Shown here: piece after piece, positions 1 through 5,499 of the stretch
Layout of the letters: each line of letters opens with the position of its first letter
Position numbering within the stretch: position 1 is the stretch's first letter
Assembly (NCBI GenBank): GCA_963646285.1
Contig: CAVIWF010000044.1
Location: forward strand, 1-22,159
Reading direction: 5' to 3'
Length of the DNA: 22,159 nucleotides
Origin: CAKUFA01 sp963646285
GTDB taxonomy: Bacteria; Bacillota; Clostridia; Christensenellales; Aristaeellaceae
Program-made: the position numbers and the translations under genes
The notes under the pieces: generated by a model
Database searches by the model: none
Told to the model about the DNA's origin: nothing
Seen by the model: the letters and a program-made list of their open reading frames with translations, nothing else

Positions 1-76
1 AGAACGGTGAAACCGTTCGACCAGTGAGTGAGTGCAAAACTCGACAAAGTGGCAAAGCCACTTTGTCGATGCCCTG
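1..76 (-). repeat. Dispersed palindromic repeat, copy 1 (truncated by window edge)
   Basis: This non-coding element is read on the minus strand. Its main hairpin has arms at 41-53 and 57-69, a 13-bp perfect stem (TCGACAAAGTGGC) with loop AAA. A second small hairpin (GAACGGT, arms 2-8 and 12-18, loop GAA) lies beside it, separated by an AGTGAGTGAGTG spacer. The same arrangement recurs at 1703, 19896 and 22106. The left part of this copy lies outside the window. A short open frame across it is a by-product of the repeat, since the same meaningless peptide recurs at other copies. Confidence 0.85.
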
Positions 77-119
77 AACAGGCAAGCCTGTAGCCAATCC
101 CCTTGCAAGCATCCCATGG

Positions 120-166
120 GCCCTCTGGGGCGGCAGCGAGACTGTCGTCACAGAGGGCGTTTTGTT
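120..166 (+). terminator. Probable intrinsic terminator
   Basis: GCCCTCTG (120-127) pairs perfectly with CAGAGGGC (151-158), with a 23-base loop, and is followed by GTTTTGTT. It would end transcripts entering from left of the window. The long loop and broken T tract make it weaker than the terminator at 15028-15073. Confidence 0.5.
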
Positions 167-287
167 GTGAAGCTGCTTTCCGAATCAGGGAAAATCAGCA
201 GGAAGCGTGATGCCTTCAGGCAGGAAAACGAGCTGGGCTGCACGTTATTTTTGTTCTCTTTTTTGCAGAAAATCTTGCAAAAAACGC

Positions 288-315
288 TTGCATTTTAGAA
301 AGATTGCTGTATAAT
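288..315 (+). promoter_or_regulatory. SigA-type promoter for the small ORF at 379
   Basis: TTGCAT (288-293) and TATAAT (310-315) are separated by 16 bp. Transcription would begin near 322, leaving a leader of about 57 bases before the ATG at 379. The flanks are AT-rich, unlike the coding sequence around them. Confidence 0.65.
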
Positions 316-378
316 AAAGATGAAAGGACAGCACACTGCAAGATGTGCTGCAAGAAACTGAATCATGGAGGTGCGATC

Positions 379-519
379 ATGGGGATCTTGATTCTTATCG
401 CAGCGGCCGCAGGTCTGATGGTGCTGCTGCATGATCATGACCGCTATCTGATGAGCCGTGAAGCCATGGGTGCCTACAAGCACATGGAGTATCACAGGGT
501 GTACCCGACCAGCAACTAA
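379..519 (+). CDS. Small single-pass membrane peptide, 46 aa, unknown function
   Basis: I do not recognise this gene. The chosen start is the ATG at 379 because a GGAGGT ribosome binding site (367-372) lies 6 bases upstream; the frame is open back to 304 but has no such site there. Residues 2-17 are strongly hydrophobic (MGILILIAAAAGLMVLL), consistent with one N-terminal membrane segment. A short polar tail follows, rich in His, Tyr and Asp (HDHDRY and later HMEYHRVY). It has its own promoter (288-315) and terminator (532-574), so it is probably a monocistronic unit. The independent signals support a real gene. The role is unknown, and metal binding by the His-rich tail is only a guess. Confidence 0.6.
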   Translation: MGILILIAAAAGLMVLLHDHDRYLMSREAMGAYKHMEYHRVYPTSN

Positions 520-531
520 CCGACCAACCAC

Positions 532-574
532 CTCCGCCGCCCCGACAATGACGCCGGGGCGGCGGAGTTTTATT
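532..574 (+). terminator. Intrinsic terminator of the small membrane peptide gene
   Basis: A 13-bp GC-rich stem (532-544 with 555-567) with a 10-base loop is followed by TTTTATT. The gene on the minus strand ends at 570, so its transcript would also enter the stem, but there is no T tract on that side. Confidence 0.85.
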
Positions 575-1613
575 CGTCCTTCTGCTCCATCAGGTCAAAG
601 AAGTCTGTCTGCCCTTCCCACATTTCGGGAGAGACAGGGGATTCCTCCGGCGAATCCTCCCGGGGTGATGAAGAGATTCCCGGCTGATGGATTTTCTCTT
701 GAAGGGATGTTTCTTGGGGCAATGCCTCCTGGAGCGATGCTTCTTGGAGCGGCGCTTCTCGAGGCGATGCCTCTTGGGGCAATGCCTCTTGGGGCAGTGT
801 TTCCTGCCATGTATCTTCCTGAGGCAATGCCTCTTGAGGGGCTGCCACTTGAGATGGTGCTTCCGCAGGCGTGTCCGGCAGGTCTGCCGCCGGGGCGGCT
901 TTGGGCTTTCTGGGGGATTTGGGCTTGGGAGGCGCCATCAGCTCCCGGGGCAGGAGCAGATCCTTCTTCCGCCCCACCTTGTCCCGCATGTAGGCCAGGG
1001 TGTCCTCCCAGGTGAAGGGGGTACAGTACAGCGCCAGGTTCATCCACCAATGGGGGGCGTAGATCAGCACCAGCCGCTTTTCCGGCCACAGCTGCACCCG
1101 TGCCATGCTCTTCCAGGGCAGATCCCGGGTGGAGATCAGCACCGCATCCTCCCCGTCCTCCATTTCCCGGATCAATCGGGGGGATTTAAGGCGCAGCAGC
1201 AGCTTCAGGGGCGTGGGGGATGGGAGGAACCGGCGAACGTGAACCCCCTTGCTGTCCACCACGCAGTCGATGAGATCATCCCCCTGCAGGTGCAGCACCA
1301 GCAGGGTGGCCAGTGCGCCCAGGAGGAGAAGGAGCACCATGCTCAGCATGACAACCCCGGTCAGCACCTGTTCCAGAGCGGCGACGCCCCCGGTGATCCC
1401 CTCCGGCAGGAGGATGGCCAGCAGCACCACCAGCCACGCCGGCAGGAAGATGCGAGCCACGCTGTTCCAGCACAGCCAGTCTTCCACCGGGGTATGGGTC
1501 ACGCACCATGCCACCCGGGCAGAGGATTTGGCCAGCTTGCCGCCGCAGTGGGGACAGCGTTCCCCCAGAGGGACGTCTTCCTGACATTTTTTGCAATAGG
1601 CAGTGATGGCCAT
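570..1613 (-). CDS. Zinc-ribbon, two-TM membrane protein with Gln/Glu-rich repetitive tail
   Basis: I do not recognise a named family. The start is taken at 1613 (MAITAYCKKC), giving 347 residues. The frame extends to 1751, but that part runs through repeat copy 2 and is not credible coding sequence. A GGAG lies about 12 bases upstream, which is rather far. Residues 7-23 form a zinc ribbon (CKKC, then CPHC). Two hydrophobic segments follow at about 54-72 and 84-109. A soluble domain (about 110-225) contains LPWKSM and a Trp-rich stretch. Residues 226-256 are Pro/Lys/Ala-rich. Residues 257-306 are a degenerate tandem of units such as LPQEA, LQEAS and LPQET. The last 15 residues are acidic. It is likely an integral membrane protein with a cytoplasmic zinc ribbon and a disordered tail. 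Its function is unknown. Confidence 0.75.
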   Translation of the reverse strand: MAITAYCKKCQEDVPLGERCPHCGGKLAKSSARVAWCVTHTPVEDWLCWNSVARIFLPAWLVVLLAILLPEGITGGVAALEQVLTGVVMLSMVLLLLLGALATLLVLHLQGDDLIDCVVDSKGVHVRRFLPSPTPLKLLLRLKSPRLIREMEDGEDAVLISTRDLPWKSMARVQLWPEKRLVLIYAPHWWMNLALYCTPFTWEDTLAYMRDKVGRKKDLLLPRELMAPPKPKSPRKPKAAPAADLPDTPAEAPSQVAAPQEALPQEDTWQETLPQEALPQEASPREAPLQEASLQEALPQETSLQEKIHQPGISSSPREDSPEESPVSPEMWEGQTDFFDLMEQKDE

Positions 1614-1702
1614 AGGGTGGTGATGCTCCTTTCGCTTTCCGCAGGGATGATGGTTCTTTTCGCCCCGGAAAGGGGAAAATCCTGCACGGGGGCTTCGCCC
1701 CA

Positions 1703-1840
1703 TGCGTCGACAAAGTGGCTTCGCCACTTTGTCGAGTTTGCACGCTCTCACTGGTCGAAGGGTTTCATCACTCCGGCTATTCGTGTAAGGAAGCTCGCCC
1801 AGGGGAATCAGCGAAAACCCCAGCTGGTTTTCGGGTGGGT
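1703..1840 (+). repeat. Dispersed palindromic repeat, copy 2 (degenerate)
   Basis: The main hairpin has arms at 1708-1720 and 1724-1736 (13 bp, loop TTC), followed by a CTCACTGGTCGAA segment and a decayed version of the small hairpin. Next comes CGTGTAAGGAAGCT (compare CGTGTAATGAAGCT in copy 3) and then a CGAAAACC/GGTTTTCG hairpin at 1812-1819 and 1826-1833. A GGGGC-TTC-GCCCC hairpin (1690-1702) precedes it. The copy lies between divergent genes (1614-1967), a stretch otherwise holding only the hairpin at 1841 and the promoter at 1906. Confidence 0.75.
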
Positions 1841-1877
1841 GCGGGAGGGGGCTTTTGACTCAAAAGCCCCCTCCCGC
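1841..1877. repeat. Perfect 17-bp inverted repeat with 3-base loop
   Basis: The arms 1841-1857 and 1861-1877 are perfectly complementary (GCGGGAGGGGGCTTTTG and its complement), with loop ACT. Neither side carries a T tract, so it is not a standard terminator. It sits at the right end of repeat copy 2 and 28 bases upstream of the cysK leader promoter. Confidence 0.8.
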
Positions 1878-1905
1878 AATACAACCAAAAAACATCCTGC
1901 ACCCC

Positions 1906-1934
1906 TTGACAGATGGTTCCCTCGGGGCTATAAT
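1906..1934 (+). promoter_or_regulatory. Consensus SigA promoter of the cysK leader
   Basis: TTGACA (1906-1911) and TATAAT (1929-1934) are both perfect consensus hexamers with the optimal 17-bp spacer. Transcription would start near 1941. Such a strong promoter fits control by downstream attenuation rather than by an activator. Confidence 0.85.
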
Positions 1935-1967
1935 GCCAAGCAATTCAAGGTAAGGAGGTTGGAGAGC

Positions 1968-2042
1968 ATGTACGGCATGATGTGTTGTTGTCAGCAGTCG
2001 TCCTGTTGCGGAGGACAGCTGTGCATGGCTTTCCATGCCTGA
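1968..2042 (+). CDS. Cysteine-rich leader peptide of cysK, 24 aa
   Basis: A 24-codon ORF begins at the ATG at 1968, with an AAGGAGG ribosome binding site at 1952-1958, about 10 bases upstream. It has six cysteines: three consecutive TGT codons at 1983-1991 (residues 6-8), TGT-TGC at 2004-2009 (residues 13-14) and TGC at 2022 (residue 19). Other residues include Met, Gln, Ser and Gly; it starts MYGMMCCCQQ. It lies just downstream of a consensus promoter and upstream of an intrinsic terminator and cysK. This layout is that of an attenuator leader peptide, with Cys codons as the sensor of charged tRNA-Cys. A metal-binding or secreted peptide is an alternative, but the position argues for a regulatory role. 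Confidence 0.75.
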   Translation: MYGMMCCCQQSSCCGGQLCMAFHA

Positions 2043-2082
2043 CAACGCAGCTGCAAACCAGGTATCTTCCGAGGCAGGATGA
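1998..2082 (+). promoter_or_regulatory. Candidate antiterminator of the cysK attenuator
   Basis: TCGTCCTG at 1998-2005, inside the leader peptide codons just after the CCCQQ stretch, is identical to 2094-2101 in the 3' arm of the terminator. It can therefore pair with the terminator 5' arm CAGGATGA (2075-2082): 8 pairs, one of them a G-U wobble. The same segment can alternatively form a local hairpin, GTCCT (2000-2004) with AGGAC (2012-2016). A further GCATGG-CTTT-CCATGC hairpin lies at 2023-2038. These are mutually exclusive folds of the type used in attenuation. Pairing was found by eye, and no energies were computed. Confidence 0.5.
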
Positions 2083-2110
2083 GAAGGAACAACTCGTCCT
2101 GCCTTTTTTT
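2073..2110 (+). terminator. Intrinsic terminator in the cysK leader (attenuator)
   Basis: GGCAGGATGAG (2073-2083) pairs with CTCGTCCTGCC (2093-2103), with one wobble pair and a 9-base loop, and is followed by seven T (2104-2110). It stands 75 bases before the cysK start and after the leader peptide stop, so cysK expression would require readthrough. Confidence 0.85.
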
Positions 2111-2184
2111 GCGTTACAAAAAACCTTGAAGGAGCACCATCATCCCCCCCCCAAAAAAGACCCTACAGAAAGGAACGACGAATC

Positions 2185-3114
2185 ATGAAGATTTATCATC
2201 AGGCAACGGAACTCATCGGCAACACTCCCCTGCTGGAGCTGGGCAACTACGAGCAGGCTCATCAGCTTCACGCCACCATTCTGGCCAAGCTGGAATACTT
2301 CAACCCCGCCGGCAGCGTGAAGGATCGCATTGCCAAGGCCATGCTGGATGATGCAGAGGCCACCGGCAAGCTGAAGAAGGATTCCGTGATCATCGAGCCC
2401 ACCAGCGGCAACACGGGCATTGGCCTGGCTTCCGTAGCGGCGGCACGGGGCTACCGGATCATCCTCACCATGCCGGAAACCATGAGTGTGGAGCGCCGCA
2501 CCCTGCTGAAGGCCTACGGGGCAGAGCTGGTGCTCACCGAGGGTGCCAAGGGCATGAAGGGCGCCATTGCCAAGGCGGAGGAGCTGGCACGGGAGATTCC
2601 GGGCAGCTTCATCCCCGGGCAGTTTGTGAACCCTGCCAATCCTGCCGTCCACTACCGCACCACCGGGCCGGAGATTTGGCGGGATACGGAGGGGAAAGTG
2701 GACATCTTTGTGGCTGGGGTTGGCACCGGCGGCACCCTGACCGGCGTTGGCCGGTACCTGAAGGAGCAGAACCCCAAGGTGAAGATCGTGGCGGTGGAGC
2801 CTGCCACTTCTCCCGTGCTGTCCAAGGGGGTGGCTGGTGCCCACAAGATTCAGGGCATTGGCGCAGGCTTTGTGCCGGACACCCTGGACACCAGGGTGTA
2901 TGACGAGATCCTCCCCGTGGAGAACGAGGACGCCTTTGCCGCCGGGCGGGAGATTGCCCGTCGGGAAGGGGTGCTGGTGGGCATTTCCTCCGGCGCCGCC
3001 CTCCACGCCGCTACCGTGCTGGCCAAACGGCCGGAAAACAAGGACAAGATCATTGTGGCCCTGATGCCGGACACAGGGGACCGGTACCTGAGCACGGCAC
3101 TGTTTGGGGAGTGA
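2185..3114 (+). CDS. cysK: Cysteine synthase (O-acetylserine sulfhydrylase A)
   Basis: This cytosolic PLP enzyme makes L-cysteine from O-acetylserine and sulfide, the last step of sulfur assimilation. It has 309 residues, the usual length. The PLP lysine is K46 in NPAGSVKDR. The substrate loop TSGNTG is at 73-78, the phosphate-binding GVGTGGT at 178-184, GISSGAA at 266-272 and PDTGDRYLST at 295-304, all typical of CysK. The ATG at 2185 has AAAGGAA about 10 bases upstream. The gene is preceded by a consensus promoter, a Cys-rich leader peptide and a terminator (1906-2110), which implies transcription attenuation by cysteine supply. A terminator follows at 3128, so it appears monocistronic. The assignment to the CysK/CysM group is certain, and CysK is preferred from the motifs. 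Confidence 0.95.
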   Translation: MKIYHQATELIGNTPLLELGNYEQAHQLHATILAKLEYFNPAGSVKDRIAKAMLDDAEATGKLKKDSVIIEPTSGNTGIGLASVAAARGYRIILTMPETMSVERRTLLKAYGAELVLTEGAKGMKGAIAKAEELAREIPGSFIPGQFVNPANPAVHYRTTGPEIWRDTEGKVDIFVAGVGTGGTLTGVGRYLKEQNPKVKIVAVEPATSPVLSKGVAGAHKIQGIGAGFVPDTLDTRVYDEILPVENEDAFAAGREIARREGVLVGISSGAALHAATVLAKRPENKDKIIVALMPDTGDRYLSTALFGE

Positions 3115-3127
3115 AGGAAAATGTGAA

Positions 3128-3166
3128 GGGTGCAGGGGATGATTTCAAAGTCCTCTGCGCCCTTTT
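3128..3166 (+). terminator. Intrinsic terminator after cysK
   Basis: GGGTGCAGGGGA (3128-3139) pairs with TCCTCTGCGCCC (3151-3162), 12 pairs including two wobbles, followed by TTTTATAT. It separates cysK from the next operon. Confidence 0.75.
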
Positions 3167-3193
3167 ATATGAAGCCTTGCCCTGTAAAAAATC

Positions 3194-3222
3194 TTTCCAT
3201 TTCATCTTATCCATGGTATCAT
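3194..3222 (+). promoter_or_regulatory. Promoter of the ATP-grasp/PRTase operon
   Basis: TTTCCA (3194-3199) and TATCAT (3217-3222) have a 17-bp spacer. A TG one base before the -10 (3214-3215) makes an extended -10. The -10 is overlapped by the palindrome GTATCATAC. Confidence 0.55.
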
Positions 3223-3224
3223 AC
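3216..3224. promoter_or_regulatory. Possible operator half 1: palindrome GTATCATAC on the -10
   Basis: This 9-bp palindrome (GTAT-C-ATAC) covers the -10 box and recurs exactly at 3306-3314, 90 bp downstream and just before the first gene. Two copies around one promoter suggest a repressor site, but no cognate regulator is visible. Confidence 0.3.
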
Positions 3225-3305
3225 GATCATGATCAGGCAACAGGAGCGGATCAGTCGTCGCCGGTCAATGAAAAGGAAAGGAACGTATGATTTTCTTTTC
3301 AGGAT

Positions 3306-3314
3306 GTATCATAC
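3306..3314. promoter_or_regulatory. Possible operator half 2: second GTATCATAC
   Basis: This is an exact second copy of the palindrome at 3216-3224, lying 11 bases upstream of the preferred start of the ATP-grasp gene. Confidence 0.3.
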
Positions 3315-3324
3315 AAGAGATAAA

Positions 3325-4332
3325 ATGCGGGTATGGTTCAATCACTGGTTCAGCACCGCCTATCATTTGATCAACCTGATGCGGGAAGGTTACGGGGAAA
3401 CCATAACGGTCGTTGGTTCAGGCAGCAATGCCAAGGCTGTTTACCGGCAGGCCTGTGATGAATGGTATCCTGAACAGGAGCTTCCAGATGAGGCGTATGT
3501 GCTGTTTTGCCTGAATTTCTGCCTGGAACATCATATTGACGTATTTGTTCCCAGAAGGGGCATGGTGGCGATTGCCAAACACGCTGCATCCTTTGAATCG
3601 CAGGGCATAAAGCTCCTGTTGGAAGAAGACGGTGACATGGTTTCCCTGCTGGATGATAAGATGCAAACCTATGGTTTCCTTGCAGAAAAAATGCCGGACA
3701 TTCTTCCGAACTATCGTGTAGTTTCCAGCGTAGAAGCCTTTGAGAAGGCCTGTCTTGCACTGCAAACAGAGGGGATGCGCCTTTGCTACAAGCTGATCAG
3801 GGATGAAGGGGCAAAAAGCTTCCGTGTATTGGATGACACGATTGAAAGCGAAGAGGCGCTGTACGCAAAGCCCGGCACAAAGGTGACCTACCGTGCAGCC
3901 CGTGAGATTCTGTCTCACTATGATTTCAAAATTCCGCTGATGGTTATGCCCTACTTGCCCGGTGCCGATGTTAGTGTGGACTGCATGGAAACAAGCAAGG
4001 GGCGGTTGATCATTCCCCGGTTTAAGGTGGGACGGTTTTCCGAAGTCAGGCCGGATCCTGAAATCACCCGGATCTGTCAGGAAATGATGAACCTTTTCCA
4101 CTTTGACATGCCGGCGAACATTCAATTCAAGATGGACGGCACAAAACCCTACCTGCTGGAGATCAACACCCGAATGTCCGGTGGACTGCAACTGTCGTGC
4201 CTTGCAACGGGCATTAACATGCCTGCCATTGCCCTTCGCAAATGCATGGGACTTGATACGGAATGGCAATATCCTGACCCATGGAACACCCGGGGCATTG
4301 TCAATTTGGAAACGCCCATCATTGTTTCTTAA
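3325..4332 (+). CDS. ATP-grasp ligase of a Ter-type biosynthetic module
   Basis: This is probably an ATP-dependent carboxylate-amine or similar ligase making an amide or peptide-like bond in a nucleoside-like metabolite. The substrate is unknown. ATP-grasp signs are YLPGADVSVD (from residue 210) and the metal-binding LLEINTRMSGG, with E279 and N281. I prefer the start at 3325 (MRVWFNHWFS), giving 335 residues, because the conserved-looking fold begins there; the ribosome binding site is weak (AAGAGA). In-frame ATGs at 3304 and 3268 and an open frame back to 3130 exist, but the upstream peptide looks non-coding and overlaps the terminator and promoter. Its stop overlaps the AAGGAG of the next gene, so the two are co-translated. 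The association with PRTase, StiP/PELOTA and HAD genes is the basis for the module assignment. Confidence 0.8.
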   Translation: MRVWFNHWFSTAYHLINLMREGYGETITVVGSGSNAKAVYRQACDEWYPEQELPDEAYVLFCLNFCLEHHIDVFVPRRGMVAIAKHAASFESQGIKLLLEEDGDMVSLLDDKMQTYGFLAEKMPDILPNYRVVSSVEAFEKACLALQTEGMRLCYKLIRDEGAKSFRVLDDTIESEEALYAKPGTKVTYRAAREILSHYDFKIPLMVMPYLPGADVSVDCMETSKGRLIIPRFKVGRFSEVRPDPEITRICQEMMNLFHFDMPANIQFKMDGTKPYLLEINTRMSGGLQLSCLATGINMPAIALRKCMGLDTEWQYPDPWNTRGIVNLETPIIVS

Positions 4333-4344
4333 GGAGAAAAGCAA

Positions 4345-5499
4345 GTGGAAGGTTATCACGCTGATCAGCTGTTCAAGTTAGCAAAGCGGCACCACAACAT
4401 TAAGCGGACTTATCTCCTGGTAAACCCTTTGCAGGGCAAGCATATTCCCGTATCCCCCACCGCATCCCTTGCCATGATGGACACACTGGGACGCAGCCTT
4501 GCAGAAACAGCGCCGAACATTGACCTGGTCATCGGCTTTGCAGAAACGGCAACGGCTGTTGGTGCTGTTGTGGCATCCGCCTTATCCGACCAATGCCGAT
4601 ACATCCATACCACACGGGAGCCAAAGGCAGCAGCGGGTTCCATCTTTGAATTTCAGGAAGAGCACAGCCATGCAGCGGAACAATTTCTTTGTACAGAGCA
4701 GTTGGGTGCATGGATTCGGGAGGCTCATGGGATCGCCTTTGTGGACGATGAACTGTCCACAGGCAAAACCCTGCTGAATATGATGGATACAATTCAAGCC
4801 CGATTCCCTGAAATCAGCGAAAAAGAGATTTGGGCTGTATCCATCATCAATCGGCTGACTGATGAGCGATACGCCTTGCTTGCAAATAACGGCATTCGCT
4901 GCCATTCGCTGCTAAGGCTGCCCATGATGGATCTGACAGCGCAGGCAGCAGGGTATACCATTGTCGGTGCTGAAAAGCCCACCAAGGCAGAAAGCGGCGT
5001 GCCGCCAATTTCTTTGGCACCGTGTACCAGTGATACAAGGCATGGATGTGTAATCGGAGACTACATGACCCAATGTCAACGTTTGGCAGAAGAGATTTGC
5101 AGCCGTATGCGCAATGATCTTCTCGGCAGGCATGTGTCTGTCATTGGAACAGAAGAATGGATGCTTCCGGGGCTTTTGCTGGGTGCATGCATGGAAAAGC
5201 ACAGCATTGCCGCCTCTGTTCACTGCCATGCAACAACCAGAAGCCCCATCGGCATTTGTACAGATTCTGAATACCCGATCAGGAGCGGTGTCATGCTGCA
5301 CAGCTTTTACGAGGCAAACCGTACCACCTTCCTTTACAACCTTCAGCCGAGCGATGTTGTGGTCATCCTGACCGATTCCGATGATAAAGCAGCCATTGCT
5401 CAGGCTTATGGGGAACTGTGCGGTGCTTACGCTGCCCTCGGATGCAATCGTGTGATGCTGGTGAAGGAGGCAGGCCATGTTCAGCACTTATCATCCTGA
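4345..5499 (+). CDS. Phosphoribosyltransferase with C-terminal TRSP domain
   Basis: The product has 384 residues. The N-terminal half is a type I phosphoribosyltransferase: FAETATAVG (65-73) and the PRPP-binding loop VDDELSTGKT (133-142) with its two acidic residues. The C-terminal part (about 230-384) carries TTRSP (297-301), the signature that names the TRSP domain, and GTEEWM (268-273), both typical of the PRTase_2-TRSP proteins in Ter-associated operons. The start is a GTG at 4345 with AAGGAG at 4331-4336, eight bases upstream and overlapping the previous stop. The 3' end overlaps the next gene by 23 bases. The predicted role is ribosyl-5-phosphate transfer, or its reverse, on a base-like moiety in the nucleoside-like pathway. 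The family assignment is good. The reaction is inferred. Confidence 0.85.
   Translation: MEGYHADQLFKLAKRHHNIKRTYLLVNPLQGKHIPVSPTASLAMMDTLGRSLAETAPNIDLVIGFAETATAVGAVVASALSDQCRYIHTTREPKAAAGSIFEFQEEHSHAAEQFLCTEQLGAWIREAHGIAFVDDELSTGKTLLNMMDTIQARFPEISEKEIWAVSIINRLTDERYALLANNGIRCHSLLRLPMMDLTAQAAGYTIVGAEKPTKAESGVPPISLAPCTSDTRHGCVIGDYMTQCQRLAEEICSRMRNDLLGRHVSVIGTEEWMLPGLLLGACMEKHSIAASVHCHATTRSPIGICTDSEYPIRSGVMLHSFYEANRTTFLYNLQPSDVVVILTDSDDKAAIAQAYGELCGAYAALGCNRVMLVKEAGHVQHLSS

Noticed and set aside
32..298. Short ORFs across the palindromic repeats (here, and similar ones near 1743, 19940 and 22154)
   Set aside because: The same peptide start (MQNSTKW...) recurs because the DNA repeat recurs. There is no ribosome binding site, and the frames end in unrelated sequence.
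1841..1877. Terminator call for the 17-bp hairpin
   Set aside because: There is no T tract after the stem on either strand.
687..2042. 451-codon plus-strand frame ending at the cysK leader peptide stop
   Set aside because: Only its last 24 codons have a start and ribosome binding site. The rest is antisense to the zinc-ribbon gene and runs through the repeat, hairpin and promoter.
1935..2184. T-box or SAM riboswitch in the cysK leader
   Set aside because: I see no T-box consensus (TGGNACCGCG) or SAM-I core. The region is largely taken up by the leader ORF and one terminator.
3287..3330. ATG at 3287 with AAAGGAAAGGA upstream as the start of the ATP-grasp gene
   Set aside because: It has the best ribosome binding site nearby but is out of frame with the enzyme and hits a stop within about 30 codons. 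It could be a tiny upstream ORF, but there is no further support.
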